From contig JAPLGK010000166.1 in assembly GCA_026390195.1 (NCBI GenBank), forward strand, positions 1 to 6,596: DNA of 6,596 nucleotides. Reading direction: 5' to 3'. The stretch comes from Caldisericota bacterium (GTDB taxonomy: Bacteria > Caldisericota > Caldisericia > Cryosericales > Cryosericaceae). The notes below the pieces were generated by a model that was given only the letters and a program-made list of their open reading frames with translations, did no database searches and was not told the origin of the DNA. Position numbers and translations under genes: made by a program. The stretch's first letter is position 1. Every line of letters starts with the position of its first letter. Positions 1-6,596 of this stretch are shown piece after piece.

Positions 1-292
1 CTGCCTGTACCCCAAGTCTCCTACTGCTGCCATGGCACGTGAGGAGAGAGCCCGTGGCATTCTCGGCAGTACTCCCTGCATCATCGGCTCCATCGTTGCA
101 CAGAACGTGCTCAAGTACATTCTGGGGTGCGGAGACTGGCTAGCCGGCAAACTGCTGCTCGTGGATGGAGAGGACAATCGCTTCGAGCTCGTCCCGCTTG
201 AACGCGACCATGCGTGCCGAGTGTGTGGTGACCTGCCAAGCATCACCGAGCTGTTCTCGATGAAAACAGATCCCCGACAGGGTTCCTGCTGA
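1..292 (+). CDS. ThiF/MoeB/HesA-family adenylyltransferase, C-terminal part (5' truncated)
   Basis: This is the 3' end of a gene entering from the left edge. Frame is set by codons starting at base 2, and the stop is TGA at 290-292, so 96 sense codons are visible. Reading starts with C-L-Y-P, which matches the second Cys of the first zinc CxxC in MoeB/ThiF proteins. A helix-rich stretch follows, G-I-L-G-S-T-P-C-I-I-G-S then VAQNVLKYILG, equivalent to the family's GVLG..pGiiGslqA.EaiK.llG segment. The second zinc pair is CRVCG (visible residues 72-76), followed by DLPSITEL, which closely resembles the family's CG..PTITEL end. Family members adenylate the C-terminal glycine of ubiquitin-like sulfur carriers such as ThiS or MoaD in thiamine, molybdopterin or related cofactor synthesis. 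The ATP site and catalytic Cys lie outside the window, so the exact subfamily cannot be chosen. The ATG at 32 is internal, because the conserved frame continues upstream of it. The gene converges on ileS. Confidence 0.88.
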   Translation, partial: CLYPKSPTAAMAREERARGILGSTPCIIGSIVAQNVLKYILGCGDWLAGKLLLVDGEDNRFELVPLERDHACRVCGDLPSITELFSMKTDPRQGSC

Positions 293-344
293 AGAGAGCA
301 GACTCTGCCGGGAAGACAAACGCGCTGCACCTGCCGGAGAGCTC

Positions 345-3300
345 TTAGCGTTCCAGTCGACAGACTACTTTCGAACCTCCAAGCTCCAGGGCCAGGGCGC
401 CGTCCTCGACCGCTCCGGTGACTACTGTCACTTCGCTTGCAAGGACTTCCTGCGCCAGGTCCTGCACCGCAGCGGTCAGTGCGGCAGTCACTGCCGCATC
501 GGTACAGGTCAGAGCAAGGAGCACGCGATCCGTCACCTGGTAGCCTTTGTCCTTGCGCTGTCCCTGAACAAAGTGCTCGACTTCTCGCACATACCACTCA
601 GCTCTCAACTCCGGCGTAACCGTGGCATCGACCGCCACGACGATGTTTGCCGCCGACGCTGCGAACAGTCCACCTTTCCCGGAGACCGCGCTGACGACGT
701 CACTCCTCGTCAGCAGGAATCCCGTTCCGTCCAGATCCAGCGAAGCCTGGCCGGTGCTCTCAAGCTCGGCATAGACTCTCTCCGGATCTGTGGCCAGTGC
801 CTTCTGGATGGCGGGGATCGATTGTCCGGCCCTCTTGCCAAGAACAGGCAGGTTGGGCCGGAGCATGAACTCGGCGATATCCGCAGCGTGAGCCGCTTCG
901 GCAATAGACTTGACGTTCAGCTCATCACGGATGATTTCGGTATGGGAAACCAGCGCTTCATGAGCCTGCGCCTCATGGACGTAGACAGTCACTGCACTCA
1001 GCGGCTGCCTGGTCTTGACGCCTGCCTGCTTTCTGGCCGACCTTCCCAGTGACACGACATCCATGACCACTTGCATCGCACCCGTAAGCTGTGGGTCAAA
1101 CGAAGTCCCATCAAACTCGGGTAGATCAAGGAAATGTACAGAAAGCGGGGCCTCGACATTCCCCGACCGGACCAGGTTCTGGTAGATCTCCTCCGACGTG
1201 AAGGGCGTGAACGGCGTCAGCAACCTGGCAAGGTCGACCAGGACCCTGTAGAGCGTCTGGTACGCCGAAAGCTTGTCGATATCGTTTTCGCTTCTCCAGA
1301 AACGCCGCCTGCTCAGGCGCACATACCAGTTGCTCAGCTCCTCGACGAAAGCCTGGATACGCTTCGTCGCCGGGTTGATATCATAGGCCTCCATATCTGC
1401 ACGCACATCCCGGACAAGCACCTGGAACCGGCTCAGAAGCCACCGGTCCAGTTCTGGCCGTGCGTCGAATAGCAGCGGGGCAACGTTCGGATCGAAGTGG
1501 TCGATATTGGCGTACAGCACGAAGAAACTGTAGACGTTGCGAAGTGGTATGATGAAATTCTTGAGGGCGTCGGCAACGACGTTCGGCCCGAACCGTCTCG
1601 GGTACCAGGGTGAAGTGCTCGTATACAGGGACCATCGGAACGCATCTGCCCCCTGCGTATCGAGAATGCTCCAGGGGTCGATGACATTGCCGACATGCTT
1701 GCTCATCTTGTGCCCCTTCTCGTCCAACACTAGTTCAAACACCATGCAACGCTTGAAGGCAGGTCTGTCGTTGAGAGCTGTGGAGATAGCGTGCAGCGTG
1801 TAGAACCACCCGCGGGTCTGATCGATTCCTTCAACGATGAAGTCAGCTGGATACATCTTTGCAAACTCGTTCTGGTTCTCGAACGGGTAGTGCCACTGTG
1901 CATAGGGCATGGAGCCAGAGTCGAACCAAACGTCGATGACTTCTGGGACACGGTACATGGCACCACCGCATACCGGACAACGCAGTTCAATCTTGTACAC
2001 ATAGGGACGATGCAGCTCAACTTCGGGATCCGGATTGAGAGCCATCTCGTTGAGCTCGGCGATGGAACCTACCGCGTGCTGGTTTCCACAGGAATCGCAG
2101 ACCCAGATTGGCAATGGAGTCCCCCAGTAGCGTTCACGAGACAGTGCCCAGTCCTTGATGTTTTCCAGCCAGTTGCCAAATCGCCCGTTCTTGATGTGGT
2201 CCGGGTACCAAGTAATCTGCTGATTGTTCGCAACCATCCGGTCCTTGAACTCCGTCGTGCGCACGAACCACGAGTCCTTGGCGTAATAGAGAAGAGGCGT
2301 ATCGCATCGCCAGCAGAAGGGGTAGTCGTGTTCGATCCTCTCCGTCTTGAACAGCTTCCCGTCAGCCTTGAGCTGACGTCGGATATCGGGGTCGCTTCCC
2401 TTGGCGTCCTTGCCGCCCCATGGCGTCACTTCAGACGTGAATCTGCCGGCTAGGTCTACAAGCTGGACAAACGGAAGCGCTTCTTTCAGTCCAACGTTGA
2501 GGTCGTCTTCGCCAAACGCAGGCGCCAGATGAACGATGCCTGTGCCGTCCGTCGTCGATACAAAGTCCGCGATGACGATGCGCCACCCCTGTGCCTCTTC
2601 ATCGGGAGCGACGTTGGCATAATCGTAGAGGCGCTCATATCGAATCCCTGCAAGCTCGCTTCCGAGATAGGTGCGCACGGGTGTCACGCGCTCAGCATCA
2701 TGACCAAACACGGCAGCCAACCGCGCAGAGGCCAGCAGATACGGTTCACCTTCCAGTTCGACGACCGAGTATTCTACGCCCGGGTTGACCGCAAGCGCGA
2801 CGTTGCTCAGCAGAGTCCATGGCGTCGTCGTCCAGACCAGCGCCTTGACACCCGCCAGTCCACCTGATGTCAGGGAGAACTTAACAAAGACCGTCTCCTC
2901 GGTGACGTTCCTGTAGCCCTGCGCGACTTCGTGCATCGAGAGAGCCGTCCCACACCGCGGACAGTAGGGGACGACCTTGTGCCCCTGGTACAGCAACCCC
3001 CTGTCGTAGAAGGTCTTGAGGATATGCCAGACCGATTCGATGTAGTCGTTCGTGTAGGTCGCATACGCGTGTTCGGTATCCAACCAAAAACCGATGCGGC
3101 TGGTCATCTTCTCCCACTCCGCCTTGTAGGTGAAGACACTGCTTCTGCACTCGCGGACGAATGCTTCGACGCCGTATTCTTCGATCTGCTGCTTGCCGCT
3201 GATGTGAAGTCGTTTCTCGACCTCGATCTCCACGGGCAGACCCTGGCAATCCCAACCGCCCTTTCGGGGGACATAGTAGCCTGTACCTGCCTTGTACCTC

Positions 3301-3506
3301 AGAACCGTGTCCTTGAAAACGCGGGCCAGGCCATGGTGTACGCCAGGTCTCCCGTTCGCGGTCGGCGGCCCCTCGAAAAAAACGAAGCGCTCCTTGTCCC
3401 TGCTTAGTTCGAGCGACTTCTCGAAGACATGACCGGTTTCCCAGAATTGGATAGTGGCTACCTCCTGCTCGACAACCTTGTCGGCAGGCAGTACGGGCTT
3501 AAACAT
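345..3506 (-). CDS. ileS: Isoleucyl-tRNA synthetase, type 2 (IleRS2-like), with swapped HIGH motif GVHH
   Basis: This cytoplasmic class I synthetase charges tRNA-Ile with isoleucine. It is 1053 residues long, a normal length for type 2 bacterial or eukaryote-like IleRS. Visible landmarks in order: GPPTANGRPGVHHG (46-59), where G55-V56-H57-H58 replaces HxGH; GWDCQGLPVE (84-93); a Cys pair YCPRC (181-185); the editing (CP1) domain with VWTTTPWTL (224-232) and GTGIVHLAPAFGEDD (321-335); CWRC (398-401); WALSRERYWGTPLPIW (453-468); Cys pairs at 470/473 and 510/513; DVWFDSGS (525-532); the GWFYT region (566-570); KMSKH (600-604) in place of KMSKS; and the helical anticodon-binding domain (about 683-790). 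The C-terminal end lacks the CxxC zinc finger typical of type 1 IleRS, which supports type 2. The ATG start at 3504-3506 is supported by GAGGAG 7 bases upstream and by the usual N-terminus. Stop is TAA at 345-347. The enzyme looks intact. Whether it is the only IleRS in the genome cannot be seen. Confidence 0.97.
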   Translation of the reverse strand: MFKPVLPADKVVEQEVATIQFWETGHVFEKSLELSRDKERFVFFEGPPTANGRPGVHHGLARVFKDTVLRYKAGTGYYVPRKGGWDCQGLPVEIEVEKRLHISGKQQIEEYGVEAFVRECRSSVFTYKAEWEKMTSRIGFWLDTEHAYATYTNDYIESVWHILKTFYDRGLLYQGHKVVPYCPRCGTALSMHEVAQGYRNVTEETVFVKFSLTSGGLAGVKALVWTTTPWTLLSNVALAVNPGVEYSVVELEGEPYLLASARLAAVFGHDAERVTPVRTYLGSELAGIRYERLYDYANVAPDEEAQGWRIVIADFVSTTDGTGIVHLAPAFGEDDLNVGLKEALPFVQLVDLAGRFTSEVTPWGGKDAKGSDPDIRRQLKADGKLFKTERIEHDYPFCWRCDTPLLYYAKDSWFVRTTEFKDRMVANNQQITWYPDHIKNGRFGNWLENIKDWALSRERYWGTPLPIWVCDSCGNQHAVGSIAELNEMALNPDPEVELHRPYVYKIELRCPVCGGAMYRVPEVIDVWFDSGSMPYAQWHYPFENQNEFAKMYPADFIVEGIDQTRGWFYTLHAISTALNDRPAFKRCMVFELVLDEKGHKMSKHVGNVIDPWSILDTQGADAFRWSLYTSTSPWYPRRFGPNVVADALKNFIIPLRNVYSFFVLYANIDHFDPNVAPLLFDARPELDRWLLSRFQVLVRDVRADMEAYDINPATKRIQAFVEELSNWYVRLSRRRFWRSENDIDKLSAYQTLYRVLVDLARLLTPFTPFTSEEIYQNLVRSGNVEAPLSVHFLDLPEFDGTSFDPQLTGAMQVVMDVVSLGRSARKQAGVKTRQPLSAVTVYVHEAQAHEALVSHTEIIRDELNVKSIAEAAHAADIAEFMLRPNLPVLGKRAGQSIPAIQKALATDPERVYAELESTGQASLDLDGTGFLLTRSDVVSAVSGKGGLFAASAANIVVAVDATVTPELRAEWYVREVEHFVQGQRKDKGYQVTDRVLLALTCTDAAVTAALTAAVQDLAQEVLASEVTVVTGAVEDGALALELGGSKVVCRLER

Positions 3507-3513
3507 GAGGCGT

Positions 3514-3519
3514 CTCCTC
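3514..3519 (-). promoter_or_regulatory. Ribosome-binding site of ileS
   Basis: The minus strand reads GAGGAG, separated by 7 bases from the ATG at 3504-3506. This is a near-ideal Shine-Dalgarno spacing and decides the ileS start. Confidence 0.8.
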
Positions 3520-3541
3520 GTGTGAAGGTTTCACTGCGGAA

Positions 3542-3579
3542 ATCATAGCATATGTTATGTCGCCGGGTAGCGTTGTCAA
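3542..3579 (-). promoter_or_regulatory. Candidate sigma-70-type promoter of ileS
   Basis: In the 97-base gap between rnhC and ileS the minus strand has a perfect -35 hexamer TTGACA (3574-3579). Two -10 choices follow. TAACAT (3552-3557) lies at a 16-base spacing and matches the consensus at 4 of 6 positions. An extended -10, TGC-TATGAT (3542-3550), is a better hexamer but lies 26 bases from TTGACA, so it would act as an extended -10 promoter without that -35 box. Either would start transcription a few tens of bases upstream of the ileS start codon. The region is clearly more AT-rich than its surroundings. Assignment is by motif only. Confidence 0.55.
3544..3559. repeat. 16-base near-palindrome overlapping the ileS -10 region
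   Basis: CATAGCATATGTTATG on the plus strand is an inverted repeat centred on CATATG. Its two 8-base halves match except for one non-complementary pair. It overlaps both candidate -10 boxes, a typical position for a repressor operator, but AT-rich promoter DNA can produce such symmetry by chance. No regulator is encoded in the window. Confidence 0.35.
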
Positions 3580-3603
3580 CCAGACCACAATCACCGACAC
3601 CGT

Positions 3604-4482
3604 CTAGAACAGGCTTTCGAGGCACTCCTTCACGGGAGCGAAATTCACCTTTGCGACCGACCGAAGTACGTCCTTGCCATTGTCTGACGCCAGGCGCCGC
3701 ATGAACGCCTGAGCTTCCATCGAAGCCCCCTTTGGTAGCCGGACAACTCCACAGTCCGTTGCAGTACGCCCGAGACCGTCAAGAAATGCTGCCCTGGCAA
3801 GAACTGAAGCGGCAGCCACTTCAGGATACCGTTCTGCGTGTGTTTCCACGACGAAGCGAAAGCTCTGCGGAGTCTTCCAAAGAGCCATGGCTCGTCCACC
3901 GTACTTGTCCAGGATGACTGTGTGAGCCTTCGATACGGTTGCCAGTTCAAGCAGTAACCCGGCATAGACCTCGTTGAGCAAGATGTTCACGTTGTGCACG
4001 CGCGCATACGCTGCATTGTACTCCTGGGGCATGAGGATGCGGATGCTCGACACACCGATACCCTCCAGTCTCGTCGCGACGGCATGCACTTCCGCATCTG
4101 TCATGAGCTTGCAGTCCCGTGCCCCGGCACGCACGACCTCCCTTCGCTCTGACTCGCCGCGAGCAGCAAACGCGACAACCACAAGCGGACCGAACAAGTC
4201 TCCCTTGCCAGATTCATCCCCCCCGACGATCGGGAATTCGAGACCCTTGTTCACCCGTTCGGCATGAGCGAGAATCCCTTCCGCGAGCCGAACCTGCCTG
4301 TCGCAGTGCTGTCCCTGGAACAGGACCTTGCCACTCCGATAGGCAGTGACGACCGAACCCTCGCTCCTGGTCAGAAAGCACGCCCCCGCAGGCAACTCGG
4401 GGTCCGGGGTAGCACCACCCGCGGTCAGAGCCAATCGGAGACGTTCCTGCTGCTCATGCGTCATCGTTCTCACCGTGTTCAT
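3604..4482 (-). CDS. rnhC: Ribonuclease HIII
   Basis: RNase HIII cleaves the RNA strand of RNA/DNA hybrids in the cytoplasm, using divalent metal. The 292-residue product is slightly shorter than the roughly 310 residues usual for the family. The N-terminal part (about 1-75) carries the TBP-like substrate-binding domain, seen as VVTAYRSGKVLFQGQ (44-58). The catalytic domain opens with GGDESGKGDLFGPL (87-100), the RNase HIII signature, with D89 and E90 as metal ligands. It continues with RDCKLMTD (122-129), VILDKYGG (189-196, catalytic D192) and YPEVAAASVLAR (219-230). The fourth acidic residue is probably D235, just after this segment, but I cannot align it with certainty. ATG at 4480-4482 was chosen because GAGGAG (4494-4499) lies 11 bases upstream. 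A second ATG six codons inside, behind GGTGAG, is possible. A longer reading to 4662 is rejected because it crosses the terminator-like hairpin and overlaps the upstream gene. Stop is TAG at 3604-3606. Confidence 0.93.
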   Translation of the reverse strand: MNTVRTMTHEQQERLRLALTAGGATPDPELPAGACFLTRSEGSVVTAYRSGKVLFQGQHCDRQVRLAEGILAHAERVNKGLEFPIVGGDESGKGDLFGPLVVVAFAARGESERREVVRAGARDCKLMTDAEVHAVATRLEGIGVSSIRILMPQEYNAAYARVHNVNILLNEVYAGLLLELATVSKAHTVILDKYGGRAMALWKTPQSFRFVVETHAERYPEVAAASVLARAAFLDGLGRTATDCGVVRLPKGASMEAQAFMRRLASDNGKDVLRSVAKVNFAPVKECLESLF

Positions 4483-4493
4483 GGATGGATTGT

Positions 4494-4499
4494 CTCCTC
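4494..4499 (-). promoter_or_regulatory. Ribosome-binding site of rnhC
   Basis: The minus strand reads GAGGAG, 11 bases before the ATG at 4480-4482. The spacing is a little long, but the strong match favours this start over the upstream in-frame starts within the preceding gene. The sequence around it (GAGGAGAC) is the same as at ileS. Confidence 0.6.
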
Positions 4500-4529
4500 T
4501 TTCGACAGATGTGCAACACCGGTCAAACA

Positions 4530-4559
4530 CGAGGGGGCCGGCGACTGCCGGCCCCCTCG
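4530..4559 (-). terminator. Strong GC hairpin, probable terminator after the 5'-nucleotidase gene
   Basis: A perfect 13-bp inverted repeat (4530-4542 with 4547-4559) encloses a 4-base loop. The stem is almost entirely G and C (CGAGGGGGCCGGC on the plus strand). It begins 20 bases beyond the nucleotidase stop codon and lies upstream of the rnhC start, the expected place for an intrinsic terminator. On the minus strand the tail after the stem is GTGTTTGACC, with only three consecutive T residues, so the U-tract is weak and termination may be partial. The symmetric stem could fold on either strand, but the gene layout favours the minus strand. Confidence 0.7.
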
Positions 4560-4579
4560 ACGAATCAGTCGATAATCTG

Positions 4580-6596
4580 TTACGGCTTGACGACGGTGAT
4601 TCGACCCTCGACCGTCGGGTTGATCTCTGGATGTGCCTTGACGTAGGCGACAAGACCATCACGCATCCATTCTCCGGACATGTAGACGACCTTGGCCCCC
4701 TTCAGCATGGCATACCCATCACCGCCAGCGGCGGTAAAATCTGCAGTGCAGAGCTTGTACGTGGCGTCCATGTCCATAGGCTTGCCGTTCTTGGTGATGC
4801 TGACGACACGCGAGCCCACTGGCTTGGACGGGTCGAACGTGAAGCTGAATCCGGACACTTGAAGGAACCCGCCCAGCTGGGCAGGATACGCGCTGACGGA
4901 GTTTTCAAGGGCTGCCTTGAGTGTGGAACCTTTGATCTCAAGGACGACCAGAAGGTTGTCGAACGGAAGCACGGCAACGATGTTGCCAACCGTGACGTCA
5001 CCGGCGGGAACGCTGACACGAATGCTGCCGCCGTTCTCGAACGCAATATCAGCATTTGTCGAGATGCGCATCCAGTCGGCGATGTAGTTGCCGAGGTTGG
5101 TCTCCTTCGTACGAATGTTCGCGCGCTCGCCGTCAAGTGCCACGAGAGCCTTGCCGACGACGACGCTCAGTTTGCCCGTCAGCTGGTTGTTGTACCCGTC
5201 GACGATTGCCTTGATGGCAGGGTCTTCAGGAACAGAGGTCACAGTCGGCACAAGCTCATACGCGACGTTCTGCCTGGTGACCTTCCCGTGATAGGTCGTG
5301 AAGTCGATGACCTCCTTGCCGACGTACGCACCTGCAGTGCCCGTCTGAGTGATCATGGTCTTGCCGACCATGACCGCTGTCTTCAGGACGGTATGAGAGT
5401 GACCACCAATGATCAAGTTGATGCCAGGTGCGCCCGCAGCGATAGCAGGGTCCAGCGGAGCGCCACCATTTTCGTACCCGCAGTGGCTCAGAGCAATGAT
5501 GTACTGGGCTCCCTGCCCTTTCAAGTCAACAATCTGGTTCTGCGCAGTCGTTATGGGATCTGCAATTCCAACACCAGTCAGGCTTGATGGTGCTACGATG
5601 ATAGGAAGATCCGTCGTCACGACGCCGAACAGCCCGATGTTGATCCCGGCCACATTCTTGATGACATTCGACTTCCAGCCCAAGTTGACGCCCGTCACGT
5701 TGGCATTCACATAGTCGAACTTGGCGTCCGCGATCCGGTCCTTCAAAACTTGCTGACCATAGTCCCACTCGTGGTTGCCGAGTGTTGCCACGTTGTAGCC
5801 CATCGCATTGTAAGCATCTGTCACGCTCTTGCCCTGGAACAGGTTTGCTACCGTAGCACCCTGAATGGCGTCGCCAGCATCAACAAGGAGAACATGGTCT
5901 TTGCCAAATGTGGTGCGTGCACCGTTGATGATGGTGGCCTCGCGAGCTGCCCCTGCAACGCTGTTCTTGTTGGCATCTGTCAGGGCCACCAGGTTGCCAT
6001 GGAAATCGTTGGTGTGCAGGATGACCACGGTCGGGAAGCGCATCTTCACAACCATGTCTGCCAGTTCGCCCCTCGTAAGCTGGTGCTTGGGTGCCATGGC
6101 CTGAGCAGGTGTAATAAACCCCATCGACTCTGCGAAGGCAACGTATGGCAGGGCCCAGTCAGAGATGATAACAGCCGGGTTGGGCACTTGGCCGGACTTC
6201 CCGCCAGTGCCGGCGGTCGGGATATCCTCGAAGTTCGCGAGGTCAAAAATCGCGATCTGGTCGTATTCCCTGCCCAGCGTGATTGCATAGTCCCGCCACG
6301 GGATCGTCGTACTCACGTCGATGTAGGTCTTGCCGTTGTAATACCATGTGCCGAGGGCATACCCTGTCCGGTCAAGCAGCCACTTAGCGTTCTTCATCGT
6401 ATATGCCTTGAGGTCGCTGCCAGTCGGATAGCCGTTGACGACCATTCCAGGGGCTACGGGAGCAGAGATAGCATACATCTCCACGCCACCGAGAGATTGG
6501 CCGGAACGCATGTTGATGGTCGCTCCACCATTCTTCTTCGTGTCCGCTGCCAAGGCTTCCCAGTTCCACGTGCCGTCGGCGTTGCGGAACAGGTTC
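4580..6596 (-). CDS. Cell-surface 5'-nucleotidase family metallophosphoesterase with SLH-like repeat (5' truncated)
   Basis: The frame runs to the window edge, so the N-terminus is missing. The TTG at 6551-6553 is internal, because 14 further codons precede it. Counting from the first complete codon, 671 residues are visible. Residues about 1-135 form a region I do not recognise. Residues about 141-185 resemble one S-layer homology repeat (SDWALPYVAFAESMGFI, then LTRGELADMV). The calcineurin-like metal site follows: HTNDFHG (194-200), DAGD (239-242), GNHE (273-276), SHC (370-372) and GGHSH (397-401), covering the expected Asp, Asn and His metal ligands. The 5'-nucleotidase C-terminal domain shows NGGSIR (521-526), GGFLQVSG (575-582) and GGDGY (624-628). 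Such enzymes hydrolyse nucleotides (5'-nucleotides, UDP-sugars or NAD) outside the cytoplasm for phosphate and nucleoside uptake. Exact substrate is not readable. Stop is TAA at 4580-4582, followed by a strong hairpin. A signal peptide is expected upstream but not visible. Confidence 0.93.
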   Translation of the reverse strand, partial: NLFRNADGTWNWEALAADTKKNGGATINMRSGQSLGGVEMYAISAPVAPGMVVNGYPTGSDLKAYTMKNAKWLLDRTGYALGTWYYNGKTYIDVSTTIPWRDYAITLGREYDQIAIFDLANFEDIPTAGTGGKSGQVPNPAVIISDWALPYVAFAESMGFITPAQAMAPKHQLTRGELADMVVKMRFPTVVILHTNDFHGNLVALTDANKNSVAGAAREATIINGARTTFGKDHVLLVDAGDAIQGATVANLFQGKSVTDAYNAMGYNVATLGNHEWDYGQQVLKDRIADAKFDYVNANVTGVNLGWKSNVIKNVAGINIGLFGVVTTDLPIIVAPSSLTGVGIADPITTAQNQIVDLKGQGAQYIIALSHCGYENGGAPLDPAIAAGAPGINLIIGGHSHTVLKTAVMVGKTMITQTGTAGAYVGKEVIDFTTYHGKVTRQNVAYELVPTVTSVPEDPAIKAIVDGYNNQLTGKLSVVVGKALVALDGERANIRTKETNLGNYIADWMRISTNADIAFENGGSIRVSVPAGDVTVGNIVAVLPFDNLLVVLEIKGSTLKAALENSVSAYPAQLGGFLQVSGFSFTFDPSKPVGSRVVSITKNGKPMDMDATYKLCTADFTAAGGDGYAMLKGAKVVYMSGEWMRDGLVAYVKAHPEINPTVEGRITVVKP

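Noticed and set aside
293..344. Possible bidirectional terminator between the ThiF-like gene and ileS
   Set aside because: The 52-base gap has only short scattered repeats (AGAG/CTCT and two CTGCCGG copies in the same orientation). I could not build a stable stem with a T-tract.
1695..1709. KMSKH instead of KMSKS in IleRS taken as an inactivating change
   Set aside because: The last position of this motif varies among active type 2 IleRS enzymes. The two lysines and the serine are kept, so loss of function is not implied.
1791..2453. A 220-codon plus-strand open frame inside ileS
   Set aside because: It is antisense to conserved IleRS catalytic sequence, with no family resemblance and no ribosome-binding site.
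4483..4662. N-terminal extension of rnhC to an upstream start at 4662
   Set aside because: It would overlap the end of the nucleotidase gene and translate the terminator hairpin into low-complexity Arg/Ser-rich sequence. RNase HIII family length and the GAGGAG site both support the start at 4482.
4346..5587. A 413-codon plus-strand open frame opposite the nucleotidase and the rnhC start
   Set aside because: It runs antisense to well-supported genes, its translation shows no recognisable motif, it has no clear ribosome-binding site, and it reads through the GC hairpin. It is a composition shadow.

Overview
This is a bacterial chromosomal window with compact housekeeping-style gene packing. 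By eye its G+C is moderately high. Ribosome-binding sites are strong Shine-Dalgarno sequences (GAGGAG). RNase HIII and a single S-layer homology (SLH)-like segment on a secreted-type enzyme point to a bacterium of the Firmicutes or a deep-branching, S-layer-bearing lineage. The sequence alone does not fix the taxon, and no marker RNA is present.

Layout, left to right. The 3' end of a plus-strand ThiF/MoeB/HesA-family adenylyltransferase gene enters from the left edge and stops at 292. It converges on ileS, which occupies 345-3506 on the minus strand. Upstream of ileS a 97-base gap holds a good promoter candidate and a near-palindrome. Next on the minus strand is rnhC (RNase HIII, 3604-4482). 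A 97-base gap with a very strong GC hairpin separates rnhC from a large minus-strand gene for an extracellular 5'-nucleotidase-type metallophosphoesterase. That gene ends at 4580 and its start lies beyond the right edge.

The three minus-strand genes are co-directional but probably not one tight operon. A terminator-like hairpin sits after the nucleotidase gene, and ileS appears to have its own promoter. Roles are varied: sulfur-carrier or cofactor chemistry (ThiF-like), tRNA charging (IleRS), removal of RNA from RNA/DNA hybrids (RNase HIII) and nucleotide salvage at the cell surface (nucleotidase).

The most notable point is in IleRS. Its class I signature is G-V-H-H instead of the usual H-x-G-H, with the first and third positions swapped. 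This is the altered motif known from a subset of type 2 IleRS enzymes that are extremely resistant to mupirocin. A second point is the nucleotidase architecture: an unrecognised N-terminal region, then one SLH-like repeat, then the two-domain nucleotidase. I found no mobile element, CRISPR array, RNA gene or new multi-gene system.
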